Source: Lamellibrachia columna
Taxonomy: Eukaryota; Annelida; Polychaeta; Sabellida; Siboglinidae
Direction: 5' to 3'
DNA: 64,000 nucleotides
NCBI GenBank assembly: GCA_963662155.1
Contig: OY759261.1
Coordinates: 69,861,169-69,925,168, forward strand
Shown here: one piece after another, positions 24,001 through 35,700 of the stretch
How positions within the stretch are numbered: the first letter of the stretch is position 1
Layout of the letters: every line of letters starts with the position of its first letter
Translations under genes and position numbers: made by a program
The notes under the pieces: generated by a model
Databases searched by the model: none
What the model was told of the DNA's origin: nothing
What the model saw: only the letters and a program-made list of their open reading frames with translations

Positions 24001-26109
24001 CATCGGTTTGTCTGTAGCACAGTGTGCGTTTGTAAATCCAAGAATCATGTGTTGTTGATTACAAAACGGCCAACTCCACAATTAAACTTTGTCTTGTGTA
24101 ACAAAGCACATCTGAAACCGGCCTAAGTTAGTGGTCCAGACCTTTAAAATGTAAATGTTAAAAAATTGCTTATATTTCGATATTCCTCTAGCCTATATAT
24201 TTAATAAATCCACACAAACAAGCCAAATACCACAGGATTGTAGGGATGCATCGTAACACCAATCTTCAAAAAAGGTCCACGAAACAAGTGCAACAATTAC
24301 AGACCAGTGTCACTCACCAGCCAAGTGGCTAAAATACTAGAAAGAATAATACAAAAGAGTTTGCTTCAAATAGCTGACACAAACAATATTATCAGCTTCA
24401 CCAACATGGTGTTCAAAAAACGCATTACTCAACTATTAGAATGTCTATAAGACTGGACAATAAATACAGATAACAGTGCTGAAACGGATGTAATTTACTT
24501 AGATTTTTCCAAAGGCCTTTGATACTATAACTCATAAACGATTGATATAGAAATTAAGACAATATGGTATTAAAGGCAAAGTGCTACTATGGATCCAATC
24601 TTTCCTAGCAGGTAGAAGGCAGAGGGCAGTCTTAAGAAATGGTAATTCATAAGGGAAACATTTTAGAAGTGGGGTTCCACAAGACTCAATTGTAGGTCCA
24701 TTGCTATTTTTTTTATATGTAAACGATCTACCCGACTCAGTCAAGGCAACGGCCAAAATATTTGCTGGTGATACAAAACTCTACTGAAATATTTCTACAT
24801 TAGCTGACTGTGGAGCTCTCCAAGATGATCTTAGCAAACTTGCAGTTTGGTCAAAAACTTGGCTATTGAACTTCAATGCCTCTAAACATGTAGTACTCAA
24901 AATAAGACAAAGCCTTAACTATGCACACACAATAAATGGAGAAATATTAGAAGTTGTAGAAGAACAAAAGGAATCACTATATGCAAAAATCTAAAACCAA
25001 GCACCCACATAAAATATATTACAACAAAGACAAATCAACGCATAGGACTAATTAAAGGATGCTTTGAAAGTAGATCGGAAAAGATAATAAAGACCTTATA
25101 TGAATCAACGAAACGACCAGTGCTGGAATATGCATCACCACATGGAATCCTTTATGGAACCCTGTCTATAGAAAGGATATAGATGAATTAGAGAAAGTCC
25201 AGAAGAGAGCGCTGAATCTCGGCAGAACACATATCGAATCAGTTCCTTTGGAACACTGAGAGACGACTTGAGGAGGACCTCTGTGAGGTATATAAATACC
25301 TCAGTGGCCTAAATAGGAATAACCCAGAGCATTTTTGTCTATCAATGTAGCAGCAATCTTAGGGGCCTTAGCGTATAGCTACAGAAGACGCACTCCCGTA
25401 CAGTGATCCGTAAACACTTCTTCATAAATCGTATAATCGATTAATGGAACAAACTTCCTGAAGAAGTCGTGTCAGCTTCTACTCTGAATACCTTTAAGAA
25501 GAAATTGAGGTCTGTAGCCACCGGCCTAAAGAGACTATACAACCATGTATACCAAGTATGTAAGTGTAGAATACTGGCCAACACTCCCAAGCAGTAAAAC
25601 AGTTAAGGTGGTGTGCCCTTGGAGCGATTGCCGCTGCTTTGTCTGAGTGGGTTAGGGCTTGCTTAAGTTGTTGGGGTTCTGTGATGCTGGCAGTGTGTCG
25701 GTAGTGAGTTACATTTCTTTAATGTCCTGGGAACATAGGGACACGCATAACAGTTATTGCTGGTGTGGCTTTGCTATGGAGATGCCTTGATTGCCGGCGA
25801 TGGAGTAATAGAGACACTGTCATTAAGGCTACGGCTAAGCAGGTCTACTTGGGCGGAACAATTACCTTTGTGCCAGCGTTTGTCTTTGAACTTAACGGTA
25901 TGTCGCGGCCCGGGCAGAGCGTCCAGCGCTTCGTGGCTGAGTGTAGCGTCATCTGCGGCGTTGCCTTTGGCTTTACGGGCACCGATTTTGTGTAGGTCGA
26001 GCGAGTAGTTGTAATCCGATATGTAGTGGTAATTGGACAAGAAACGCACGAGGGTAAACCCGTTTACTACCCCGAAGACGTACAGGAAGACACCTCGATG
26101 AATACTCAT
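18329..26109 (-). CDS. C1GALT1: Core-1 beta-1,3-galactosyltransferase (T-synthase), gene A, three coding exons
   Basis: Joining 26109-25866, 20855-20203 and 18613-18329 gives one open frame of 393 residues (human C1GALT1 is about 360). The enzyme adds galactose beta-1,3 to GalNAc on Ser/Thr, making core-1 (T antigen) O-glycans in the Golgi; this is family knowledge. Seen here: a signal anchor at about 6-24, RVLCWVMT at 95-102, TWARRCN at 117-123, DADWFMKVDDDTYV at 168-181 with the metal-binding triad D176-D178, PIYFG at 198-202, the glycine-rich YYSGGGGYVFS at 213-223, EDVEVGRC at 245-252, and a C-terminal FHYI...YELEFYVYHLAPYG block. Candidate N-glycosylation sites are N194 and N232. The junctions are in phase: AAAG|GTAATT to TTCCAG|AT, and AAG|GTTCGT to GTAG|GGC. 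The second donor is weak, but it is the phase-0 position conserved in gene B; a stronger GTAAGG 4 bp earlier would break the frame. The C-terminus ends in a Thr run encoded by a (GTT)n microsatellite. Every expected catalytic motif is intact. Confidence 0.92.
18397..18432. repeat. (GTT)n microsatellite inside coding exon
   Basis: About 12 GTT triplets on the plus strand. On the sense (minus) strand they read (ACA)n, coding for the Thr run in the gene A C-terminus. Length variation would change the protein without shifting its frame. Confidence 0.9.
18640..18965 (+). mobile_element. RTE-like LINE ORF2 3' fragment in gene A intron 2
   Basis: The plus strand encodes EELREEVGVREGSRGSWRGA, then RRLLTKRVDAVEARGRPRLK followed by WEDN. 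The RLTKR...RGRPRLRWED pattern is typical of the extreme C-terminus of RTE-type LINE proteins. No RT domain precedes it, so it is a 5'-truncated insertion. Confidence 0.7.
18945..19035. repeat. Segment duplicated at 19955-20046
   Basis: TTCCCGTTTTATGAAATGTC, TGACAGTAAATA and ATGAAGT occur in both places in the same order and spacing. Together with the 19660-19905 copy this shows repeated local duplication in the second intron of gene A. Confidence 0.7.
19660..19910 (-). pseudogene. Duplicated 3' end of galactosyltransferase exon 2
   Basis: The minus strand at about 19800-19905 reads RNRFHWFPTSVHLHGHFPNW followed by YSWCDAYGAKNVR, colinear with SRSRFHCFDPTTHIHGNYPD WYYTYDAYGASK of gene A exon 2. 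Intron sequence beyond the donor is duplicated too: GTAATTAGTTCCGTCC and GAGCGTCCAATATGACA match 20060-20100. The fragment keeps an open frame for about 35 codons but has lost the donor (AAAAATGTT in place of AGTAAGGTT). It is probably a non-functional relic, though an alternative exon cannot be excluded. Confidence 0.75.
20203..20855 (-). CDS. C1GALT1: Gene A exon 2 (catalytic domain)
   Basis: Residues 82-299, holding the DxD triad, the glycine-rich motif and the EDVEVGRC motif. The acceptor is TTTTGTTCCAG. Right next to it, inside the intron, lies a (CAG)n tract on the sense strand. In gene B the same region is split by an intron after YFG, so gene A either lost that intron or gene B gained it. 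Confidence 0.92.
20932..21016. repeat. (CTG)n/(CAG)n trinucleotide tract in gene A intron 1
   Basis: About 25 almost pure CTG repeats on the plus strand, which are CAG on the transcribed sense strand, ending about 75 bp upstream of the exon 2 acceptor. Poly-Ser, poly-Ala and poly-Leu ORFs across it are artefacts. The tract coincides with the point where homology to copy C ends. Confidence 0.96.
21584..22531. repeat. 33-bp satellite, about 29 copies, in gene A intron 1
   Basis: The unit is GTGTCAACAATCACCAGG followed by CCGGGTCGACAGTCA or GTCGG. Units are almost identical; A- and G-type units (CAGTCAGTG versus CAGTCGGTG) occur in blocks, with a homogeneous G-type run from about 22210 to 22500. 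The 33-bp length keeps both strands open for over 300 codons, but the translations are pure repeats without family resemblance. Confidence 0.97.
22990..23233 (-). mobile_element. tRNA-derived SINE in gene A intron 1
   Basis: On the minus strand the element starts GGCGCGGTAGCGTAGCGGTT, like a tRNA 5' end with an A-box (TAGCGTAGCGG). About 35 bp later it has the B-box-like GGGTTCGACTC. A body follows with TTCCCAGAGAAGTCG and GTCTGCCAGAGGGTGAAG. It ends with TGGACAATCCCGAGGACTGG and GCGCTACATAAGAACG, resembling the 3' tails of L2/CR1-like LINEs. The body recurs at 3140-3215. Confidence 0.75.
23213..23956. repeat. 21-bp satellite, about 36 copies, grown from the SINE 5' end
   Basis: The plus-strand unit is ACGCTACCGCGCCCCACTGC plus T, with GTTACC and CTACTG variants. 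On the minus strand this is the tRNA-like 5' end of the adjacent SINE (GGCGCGGTAGCGTAGC) joined to AGTGG. Many units therefore contain a match to the pol III A-box consensus (TAGCGTAGCAG). Ser/Val/Gly-rich ORFs across it are artefacts. Confidence 0.95.
24241..25560 (+). mobile_element. CR1-like LINE reverse transcriptase, degenerate
   Basis: With several stops and shifts the plus strand shows the RT motifs in order: NYRPVSLTSQVAKILERIIQ, VIYLDFSK followed by FDTITHKRLI, GIKGKVLLWIQSFLAGRRQR, SGVPQDSIVGPLLFFLYVND, then IFAGDTKLY where the catalytic F/YADD is FAGD, LSKLAVWSKTWLLNFNASKH, and VLEYASPTWNP. The order and spacing fit the CR1 clade. It lies in intron 1 of gene A in antisense orientation and cannot encode an active enzyme. 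Confidence 0.88.
25866..26109 (-). CDS. C1GALT1: Gene A exon 1 (signal anchor and stem)
   Basis: 81 codons plus one base. The ATG at 26109 is chosen because it gives a short tail (MSIHRG) before the membrane segment and aligns with copy C; an upstream in-frame start would add Arg/Gly-rich residues not seen in the family. The exon ends at a GTAATT donor. Homology to copy C extends upstream to about 26222. Confidence 0.88.
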
Positions 26110-29100
26110 GTTGAAGCGACCTTGACCCCGACCAACCACAAGTGACGTCTATCCACACACCGAGCTGCCACGCCGTAGCGGAGAATGTTACACGCGACGG
26201 TTTCGTTAACCGACTGTTTCAGTCTGCAAAAAATCACACCATAGCCATCGTCTCGTGTTAACATGTTAACTGTCGTGTGGTGATAAATACGCCTGTTCAG
26301 TTTCGCAGGTTCAGTTTCACGTAGCAAATAATGGCAGCGGCGTCTTTTCGTAAAACGTCATGATCGTGATGTAAGTATTTATCATATATTACCTTTTTTA
26401 CCACAAGTTAGCATCCAATATTGCAATAAATAAAATAATTGTTGCCGATATAACATGTCGACCTCTTGGCAAATATGTGGCCAGATGTACGTTAATATCG
26501 TTATTTTCTATATCGTCTAACAAAATTTAACTGAATCTAGATTAACCTGGCCCTGGGGCTGGGCCCTGGCCTAGGCTATGCTAGGGCTAGGCTACATCCT
26601 GCAGGCACTAAAGCTGTGATGGGTGTCACCGCCGATGTGTTGCTGTTGTTGTTCAAAACCGAGTTTTTTCATCAAATAGCAATTTAAGACTATGCTAGGC
26701 TAAAGTAAACATACATGATAATAATATTATTAAATTAATTATATGTTTTCGAGCAGGTCATATTCTTATTGTTACGTACAAAAAAGCGGCATAACCGTGA
26801 AGTTAGGGGAACCAGTACATACCAGCGACCTTTGTAAACAAAATAATTCGTGCACTTCAGTCTTCAGTGTTTAGTTACCCTACTTTTGCACAAAGATCCG
26901 TTTTAAAAAAGTGACACACGCCTCCATACCGAATACTCCCGCAGCAAAATATACTCTCGCTTCTCATTGGTTAATTTATTTATTTGAATTACAGTTTCCA
27001 ATATTTATTTGTAGTTTGTGTTACATTGTGTATATATCTATCAGCCTTGGCCAAAGTACTTGGTAACCGTGGAAACTCGAGAGCCTTCGATGTCGCACTT
27101 TTTGACGAAGATGCGCAGAAGGTAACCAGCGCCAAACCGAGATAAACACAAACTCGATTCAGTCACAAGCAGGTGAAAGTCTCAGAAACAACCGAGGAGG
27201 GAATAAAGTAATCGTACCTAATTAAGCTAGGCTAAGGATAAGGCTGAAAAATAAGTGCCCCAACGACAACAACGTGCCGGTAGCAAAATCCAAACATGTA
27301 CCTATATGTGCATGAAAACATATAATTGTGTAGTCTATCTGATCAATACACATTTTTTATTCTGAATTCAGTTTTAGGGAAAATTAACTAGTGAGAGAGA
27401 ACTCATATTACCGCTGATCACGCAAAATGAACATTGTTACACCGGTCATATGCCCACGATGGCTACTTGCAATAGAAAACTGATAGCATTATCTATCTGA
27501 AAAGACGCCACTGCATGAAATTGCTACGCACGCTTGCAAACCTCACTGTACAGCAAAACGTAACTCATTAAATGTGGGAGTATCAGTGATAGTTAATGTC
27601 ACGGCCCCGGGGCCTGTGTTGTTTATTGATAACTTCCCTGGGGTGATTTATTATAGATAGTTGCCTACATTTTCGTCCACTAAAGTTAAATATGTTGTAT
27701 GTGATGCAACGTCTCATTTGGTTTGTTTATTTTATAATAATTCAGAACATTTTCAATTGATTCTACACTGGGATGCAAAGTCTCAAAAGGGCATTTCCTG
27801 GGTCTTTTTTATAGAAATAAAATAATTTAGCACAAACGCACACAGTTGCACAGAAATGTGTGTAAATGTTAATAATATATTATATATACGAGATGGTTTA
27901 ATGTTTTCCTAAAACAAGGACATTTCTTTAAAGTCAGTGCCACTGGTGATCAGAGCCAGTAGTCATCGAATGATATTTGTTCCAAGTTAACAACTTCATC
28001 AGAAGTTTGGTCGTGGGTCGTTCCACAACCTGAATCAGTAGGAGCATTTCCCTTCATTCGTCCTCAGCCCAGGCGTGACTTGTTTGCATGATGAATGTTG
28101 ACCGACTTGAATCGGTATTCTACACAGGGAATGAAATCGAATCTACATCATATGCAAGCATTGCATTTATATACATAGTGTGACCCTTCGTTTGCCTATC
28201 TAAGTCTTCCAGGCTAGCTTATTGGTTGGGAAAAGGAGTTTTGCCCAGAACACACCGTTTAAAATAAAATATGACCCCACGCCATGACCATGCCATGGGG
28301 GCATAGACTAAGCTGCTTAGTAAAGTCTTAAGTCTTAAGACAAGCAACATGAAATATGGCACTTTCCAAAGATGAAAGCTTTTATATTTAAACACATACA
28401 ATATATGCAAGTTACATCCCACCACACAATGATTTGGGTTAATCACACCTTATGCCATAGTATGTACATTAGAGGCATTAATTATTATATTATGTAATTA
28501 TTATCAATGAAAATAGTCAATACCAAGCCAAGGTGTAATCTGTAAAAAAATCATATTTCAAAAAAGTACTGTTTTAACATTTAAACTTCCCATAGCTGCT
28601 ACCGTATCATAAAAATATTAAAAGCAAACGTCTGCATTTTGAAATGTTTTGTTGACATCCTAGACCTAGTCACAACACATACTCGGCTGATATTCTTAAT
28701 AATGCTAAGAATATCACAAGCACATTTTGTTTTTTTACCAAATTGTGTTGCAGATATAACTTCATTTGATTTCTAGAATACAATTGATCGCTGCATAATA
28801 CGGTCTGGTTATCTCTGCGTAAATATGCTGTTTTTAACGACAAGTCACTCGCACTGTTGACCCACCGTTTACGTGTTTTACTCACAAATGGGTCACATCC
28901 GGTGCTTGAAACGGCCCAATTATTCTTCTTCTTCATCCCTTGACCGGGACAGTCGTGGGGGAGGGACCATTTACACAAGTCCTCGCCAGCGTTGTCTGTC
29001 CTCTAGCAACGCTGGCGAGTGTCGTGACATTGCCAAAACTTCCCTATCATTCTAAACTGCAACATCGTGTATTATAAAAACAAAATGTCGTCGGATTTGT

Positions 29101-30595
29101 CACTGAAATAGACAAACACCCTTTTAATTATTAACAACGGTTTTAGGATGATTTTGGTGTGCTGAATACCACACGTGATGTTGGCAAACTGTAGGAAGGA
29201 TCCGTGGACATGGAATCCATTACCTTATGATCTAGAGTCAATTGTTCATCTATACAGGCCTACGTGTAAGCCGCGCCTCTGAGATATTTGTCGATTTTTT
29301 GCTGGCATTTACACAATCTGTAGATAATGTGTTCCATTTATTGTCTTCTGTGAGAATGAGTATTTTCTTATATCAACTGTGTGCTGTACGTTACAGTTAC
29401 TGTGACAACGTATAAATCATGAATTAACTAAACTAACTTTTATCGTAGAGCATTTCTGAAACCAACCCATGATAGGGTTGATTTGGTATGTTTAACAGTG
29501 AAGTTGAGGAATTATTGTGATATGTTTAGTTGTAGCAAATGTCGAACACTCATTTATTGCCATTGATTTTCTGTTGGACTTGAATGTTGAACTTATTTAG
29601 CATATTGTCACCCTAATAAAATAATTGCCCAAGTCACTTTTAGATCAATCTTAGATTTTTGTCTAAATCGACTCTTCACGATGGTGGACACCCGTGGTAA
29701 AACTGTAAGTCATTTATTGACTAGATCGTGTTGTCTACCTAGTGTGCATAATTTGCCTAAGTCAAGCATGTGACTTAGACAGTTTCTTCATGTTTGCTGA
29801 AGTCAAGTATTGTGACTTGGGCATTTTACCTGCTTCCAAGATGGCCGCCCGTGACTTGAGATTCAAGAAAAACATCCCTACAAATGAAGTTGTTTCTATG
29901 ATAGGAGGATCAACCTCTAGGGGTAAGCTATAAAAGTGTATTCTCTTGATGTTGCCTTGTCTTAATTTAGTTACTCTCTTAGATTTGAGAGAAAAGATGC
30001 CTAAGGAGGTGACCTAGTATGACCACATTACTGTGTAGTGTGTTTAATGCATTGTGTATACTGGTCATTGGAATGTCTGCCTCACTAACATAATATGCCG
30101 TTTTCACAAAAAAACCTGAAGAAACTTTTGGACAAGAGATCGATATTCTAAATCACTTATTTAATCAATTCTATTCAAACAAATTGTTGGAAAAGTAATT
30201 TTAGTGAAATACTTACGATTATCAAACGAAAGGTAACACGTTCCGCGAAAAGAAGGCTCTCTGCCAATTCTGCCTCATCGGCGTGGCAGGCCTCACTGTA
30301 CGGTCAGGCGCAACGCATCAACTATTTAAACACCACAGGGCTAATGCTTTTTCTACTTTTTCTTCGGAGTAGAGATGGGGTTTTATTTGTCATATATCAT
30401 CATTATTTTCAAATAATAGTTTTTTTTATTCGATAATGATTATCAAACAATGTAATATAAATTAATTGGCATGTCTAAAGCAATGCTACATATCATGTCA
30501 TGGCAAGCGTACTAACAATACAATAATCACCGGGAACACGTGCTTGGCAGTGCCTCCAAACCAAATGGCTAAGCGGTCTCAAATATGTTTCTAGT
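26110..30595. other. 4.5 kb between galactosyltransferase genes, mostly unannotated
   Basis: The first 110 bp or so (26110-26222) is the 5' flank of gene A, shared with copy C. The rest has no recognised gene. A 13-bp perfect inverted repeat (CTCGCCAGCGTTG) lies at 28982-28994 and 29007-29019. An open frame at 29839-29934 (MAARDLRFKK...) in a Kozak-like context runs into a GGTAAGC donor-like site, but it has no family match. Confidence 0.4.
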
Positions 30596-30599
30596 ATGA

Positions 30600-31789
30600 A
30601 ATCATTGATAACTTGCTATATTAGGTTTAATGTGGTATGGCGTATCTGGCACAGCTCTGAGTTGGTTTTCATCATACTTAACTGTCAGATACCAAAGAGT
30701 GAAGATAACTAATTTTCAGCAGCACTACCCACTTCGTGTGGTGTTCCCCGGGGTTCTGCTCTTGGACCATTACTTCTTTTCACTCTTTACTCCACTCAGC
30801 TTACTTATTCAAACTCACAACATGGACCACCGCCTATATGTAGATGATACACAGATTTACCTTTCCTTGACTACCACGGATACAAATTGCTGCTTAAGCC
30901 AACTCAGGGATTAATTCCAGGATATATTCCACAGGATGACTGACAGCAAATTAAAGCTAAATGTAAATAAAACAGTTTGTTATTAGTGGTACAAAAAAGG
31001 CGCGAGGTAAACTTTATTGTTTTCCCCGACGCCTATCCTAAGCCAGAATTTCACAACGGCCGTCTCACCACGGAGTTAGGAGTCACCATTGATAATAATT
31101 AAAATTTTAGACAGCATATTTCACAAACTTGTATTAAATGCGTAAACTTCGTCGTATACATCGGGATGTGTCTTTCGCTGTCGTCAAGACTACTGCAACT
31201 GCTCGTGTTAGCAGTAGACTTGATTATTGTAATTCCCTTTATCATAATATTGCTCTCAGTTATATCTTGAGACTTCAACATGTGTAAAATTGTTTGACAA
31301 GGGTAGTTACACGGTCTCCTCGTTTTTCTCACTCAGTACTTCTTAAATCATTGCATTGGCTCCCTGTCCGATAATGCATTATTTTAAAGATCTGTGCAAT
31401 TACCTATCAAGCCCTTTCATCCAAGCAACCAGCATATTTACATTCACTGCTCACACCTACAAGACAGCCTAGATAGCTTCGATCATCTAATTCTAATAAA
31501 CTTTTTGTTCCCAGTGTTTAGACACGTGTCGAAACTAGAGCTTTTTCAGTTGATACACCGACTCTGTGGAACTCATTCTCTGTTAGTGTTAAGTATGTAA
31601 AAAATATAACAACATTTCGCCGTAAACTGAAAACCCACCTGTTTAAAATTGCTGATCCTCCATAGCTCCCCAGCGTACCAATCCAACTGTTTACAACTGG
31701 AACTGCTTATCGATTATGAACTGCTTAACCCCTTTTGTTTTGGTGCGCTGCCGAGCTTGGGTCTCCCGAGGTTCATAGCGCAATATAAG

Positions 31790-31795
<6 letters not shown>
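30600..31795 (+). mobile_element. L2-like LINE reverse transcriptase and 3' end, degenerate
   Basis: Motifs in order: SGTALSWFSSYLTVRYQRVK, the RT active-site region LYVDDTQIYLS near 30835, DNNxNFRQHIS, LQHVQN near 31275, ALSSKQPAYLHSLLTPTRQP near 31410, and TPTLWNSFSVSV followed by RRKLKTHLFKIADPP near 31555-31665. The 3' end AGCGCAATATAAGTATT runs into (TA)n, a typical L2/CR1 tail. Many stops and frameshifts show it is dead. Confidence 0.85.
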
Positions 31796-31874
<79 letters not shown>

Positions 31875-31944
31875 ACAGTATTAATATAATATATATTATA
31901 TTAATTTAGGCGATACAGTATTAATATAATATATATTAATACAG

Positions 31945-31987
<43 letters not shown>

Positions 31988-32068
31988 GTGAATGATACAG
32001 TATTAATATAATATATATATTATATTAATTTAGGCGATACAGTATTAATATAATATATATTAATACAG

Positions 32069-32110
<42 letters not shown>
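31793..32110. repeat. (TA)n tracts and a duplicated 115-bp AT-rich block
   Basis: A pure (TA)n tract at 31793-31871 is followed by two copies of a block containing GATACAGTATTAATATAATA, TTAATTTAGGCGATACAG and an inner (TA)n, each ending TACAGAAGTGAA. Confidence 0.93.
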
Positions 32111-32113
<3 letters not shown>

Positions 32114-32296
32114 GTGAAGTGATGATTTTATTTTGTATATACAATATTCGGAGCAAATTGCAATACAATATTTAATCGTAATTAATTGGAACAATGTCTT
32201 ACAAATTATTACTCAACATTTCTTAATGCAGTCAAATATCCAACATGGAAATTTATACAACGACTCTAGAATAGCTTTTCCTTGTGACCAAATTCA

Positions 32297-32512
32297 ATCG
32301 TTTCGTGTTCTTTGTGCCCCATATCAGTTGTGTTCTGCTTTGGTGTGACTCCCTTCAGTCGTGCTATGTTCTAAGTAATCCACTTTAGTCGTGTTCTATT
32401 CTTTGTGACCCACTTCAGTCGTGTTCCATTCTTTTTGACCCACTTCAGTCGTGTTCTATTCTTTGTGACTCACTTCAGTCGTGTTCTGCTCTTTGTGACT
32501 CACAGTCATAAT
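32297..32512. repeat. 32-bp minisatellite, about 6 copies
   Basis: The unit approximates CTTCAGTCGTGTTCTATTCT followed by TTGTGACCCA. Left units are more diverged. It lies about 40 bp past the stop codon of gene B, so it could fall in its 3' untranslated region. Confidence 0.9.
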
Positions 32513-32547
32513 AGTATTCAGTTCTTATCCAGTTTGATAGTATCATT

Positions 32548-32703
32548 TTATACAGTCGGGGTGTTGCCGGCAGGGTTCAGTTGCTGTAGTCCATGGATGA
32601 TTCCATACGGTTTTAAATGGTAGACAAAATATTCGAGGGTGTGCATTCTTTCGGGACCGACATCGTCGAACGAAATTACGTAGTCGCTGACGTTCTCGGT
32701 TTC
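32548..32703 (-). CDS. Gene B exon 4
   Basis: Starts ETENVSDYVISFDDV and ends NPAGNTPTV before the stop at 32548-32550. It is shorter than gene A exon 3 because it lacks the Thr-rich tail. The YFVYHLKPYGIIHGLQQLN block is well conserved. Confidence 0.85.
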   Translation of the reverse strand, partial: ETENVSDYVISFDDVGPERMHTLEYFVYHLKPYGIIHGLQQLNPAGNTPTV

Positions 32704-35700
32704 CTGGAAACAAACCATAATAAAACTGAACCGTCTCAACCAAGCGGTCCAAACAATACAGGCTACACTGAATATCGTTTCTGCGATTAGATCGACTCGT
32801 TTTAGAATAATTTTGAGGACAAAAAAAACTATTTAGTATACACTACTATATGTTAGCCCTTTAATTAAATGCGCTATTTAGTTGTTAAGAAATCGTCGCA
32901 CCAAATATTAAAGTATGTTTTAAATACGGCGAAAAAGGACGAATTTGGTCCGGCTCTTACAATGACATAGGCCTAACGCTATTTAGATTTTCGCGAGTCA
33001 CCTGATCTAACGATCAAGGTAAATTCTTTCGATGATTTTAACACAAGTATGCTCTCTTTTACTAAACCAACTGCGAAGATTACGTCTACTATTTACGCCC
33101 TACAGGACCGAACATCAACCAATATGATCATCGAAGGGTTAAATGGAGGAGGGTGTTTTTAAACAGTTGTAGTTAGAACACAATTGCCATATTTTTTACA
33201 TTAAATGTACTATTAAAAATGCCCATCCGCCGGGCGGGATCAAACTTGGTAGTTCGCATTTACGAATGTTCAGGATACAAAAAAAATCACAGAAGTATCC
33301 AACTATTCCTTGTAATATCTCTTAATTTCGACGTAATATTGGCAGTTATAATAACGTGCGCCTTGTCCTTGTATGACTTCTGACAATCGAATGAAAGTCG
33401 CATGACGTTGTCAACAATTGTACGTAATTGTTAGTACAGTGGTGGTGCGGACAATTGTACGTAATAAATGCAAGGGGTAATTCGATTGTTCGCAGAAAGA
33501 TTAATATTTGGGTGAATTTCGAGAAAAAAAAATACAACTCAGACGACCCGACCGTGAGTCGTAGACGAACCCCTGAAAGTCTGGCCCCCGAGATGACCCG
33601 ACCGTGGGTCGTAGATGAACCCCTGAAAGTCTGGCCCCCGAGATGCAGAGTGTCTAGAAAGAGTAGCATAACATGCATGCAAACATGCAAACATACTTAC
33701 ATATATACGTACTCACGATGGATTATAATACGATATAAACACGTACTCTAAAGGCGGCGTAGTTGTGAAGCCGGTGAACGTGGTGCACGTACACCTCCAT
33801 CTGGACGGCGTGGAAGCGCTTACGTCCGAGCGCGTCCCTAGAGTCTGCACTTGTCACGCCCAGCACGTCCAGACATCGTGACACCTTCATTGCCTTGATG
33901 ACACAAGTACCTCGGCGACGACGGCTAAACCGACTCAGCGCGCGCGCACTGAGCACATACGTGTCGTGGTCATTGAGGTAATAGAACTTTGGCGGAACTT
34001 TGCTGAAATTGAAGACGTTCGTGTATCAGAATTGTTAAATGCTGCCTGCTGAAAGAGATGGATCGGCCACGTTTTGTGACAGGAGGATACTAACAGAAAC
34101 AGGTTGGAAGTTAGTAAGAATGTATGTAAGTAATTAAGTCGCCAGTGCACAAGGGCCTGGGTTCAGGGTTTAAACTTTTCATACGATATTTGGCACCAAT
34201 ACAGCCATTCTCCGGAATAAGTAAGTCGGTGGGTGGGTTGGTGGGTGGTCGGTCGGTCGGTCGGTAATTTCGGAGAATTGGGTTACTAGGTCCAGGTATC
34301 ATTTAAAGAATTTAAAAGCCTAAACCTTGACCCGAATGCACTGGCAACGGATCATTAATGGCAATTAATAACTCCTGATCCCCGAGATTGGAATCATTTT
34401 AGTCCCCGTTACTTAACGTCCGCCGGATCGATGATCGGGTGTCCTGGGAAGGGTTGGACGTGGCGGACCACTATGACCGCATTGAGATGAGGCGTGTCAG
34501 AGGAATGCGGGTATCGGAGGAATGCGGGTGTCGGGGGAACGCGGGTGTCGGGAGAATGCGGGTATCGGGGGCCTTCCGGCATTTGCCTTTCGTCCGGAGG
34601 AGAGAATGCAGTCAACACGCGTCGCTAGTAACATTGTGGACGTGGTGGAGACTGTCAGTAAAGTCAAAGGTGTCCGACACGTGATCATGTCCAAAGCGAT
34701 GCGTCGAGCGACCCGAATTCAACGGTGCCAAATTCACCTTCAATTACGAAGGTAGGTAGATAGGCAGGCATGTAGGTTAGTAGGGAGTATATTAAAACAA
34801 AATTCAGCACTGGTCATGTAAATGATACAGCGAGGCAATCGATCGTGTTCATCATCATCTTTCAAAGTGGCTTTTCTTTGAGTGGACAGATATAAAGGCT
34901 GCACGAATGAACAACCCCCTCTATAACATAAAGTAGTTTTTGACTCTGTCTGTCTGTAAGTATGTTCCTCGTATCTCCTTGAGTTTCGCATGTGTGTACC
35001 TGGGGTCCCATGGGAATGATTCGTACATTAAAAAATAAATATATATATTCTCAGGGGGTGGAGACATTACGAAGGAAACTATGTGGAGTTTTGACTTACA
35101 TTACGCAGATTACGTAACTCAGAGTAATAAACAATAAGACTTCGTAGTTACGTACAACTGCTAGCAACGCTAAGCGCAGGCTTCGACATTAACACCGGCC
35201 CGGTTCTGGCCACACGTTTTCGTATTTTACTGGCCCGGTTGGCCACCATAGTTTCAAAACTATTTTCAATCATTTGACCTTGCCATCCACCCCAGTGCGA
35301 CAATTAAACAAAGTCTTCATATCATCTGACTTCGTGTTGTCGCGTTGCATATTTGCCATCTTGTCTTGATATATTCGAGCTTCACAAAAAAGTCCGCATG
35401 GCGTCATCTACGTGCGGACTTCATATAAACCGACTGGTTCACACATTGTCTGCTAGGTATCACGACAGCGCCTAACATACATTCCAGGACCAAGATAGCT
35501 AAGTTCACATAACTTTGTACTTCAGTCCAAAAGTTTATATTCGAAAGAAATAAAACCCAATTGTAACAGTCAAAGTAATACAGTGTCAGGTCCGGCTCGC
35601 CGCACGTCTTATTTTTGAGTATAGCGACGACGGTACACACGGCGACTTCACCAGCCGTTCTCAAAACGCGACCTGCTTCGGCTTCGACTTCGACATCTAA

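Noticed and set aside
29839..29934. First exon of a gene (MAARDLRFKK...) with a donor-like end
   Set aside because: Only 32 codons, no downstream exon found, no family match.
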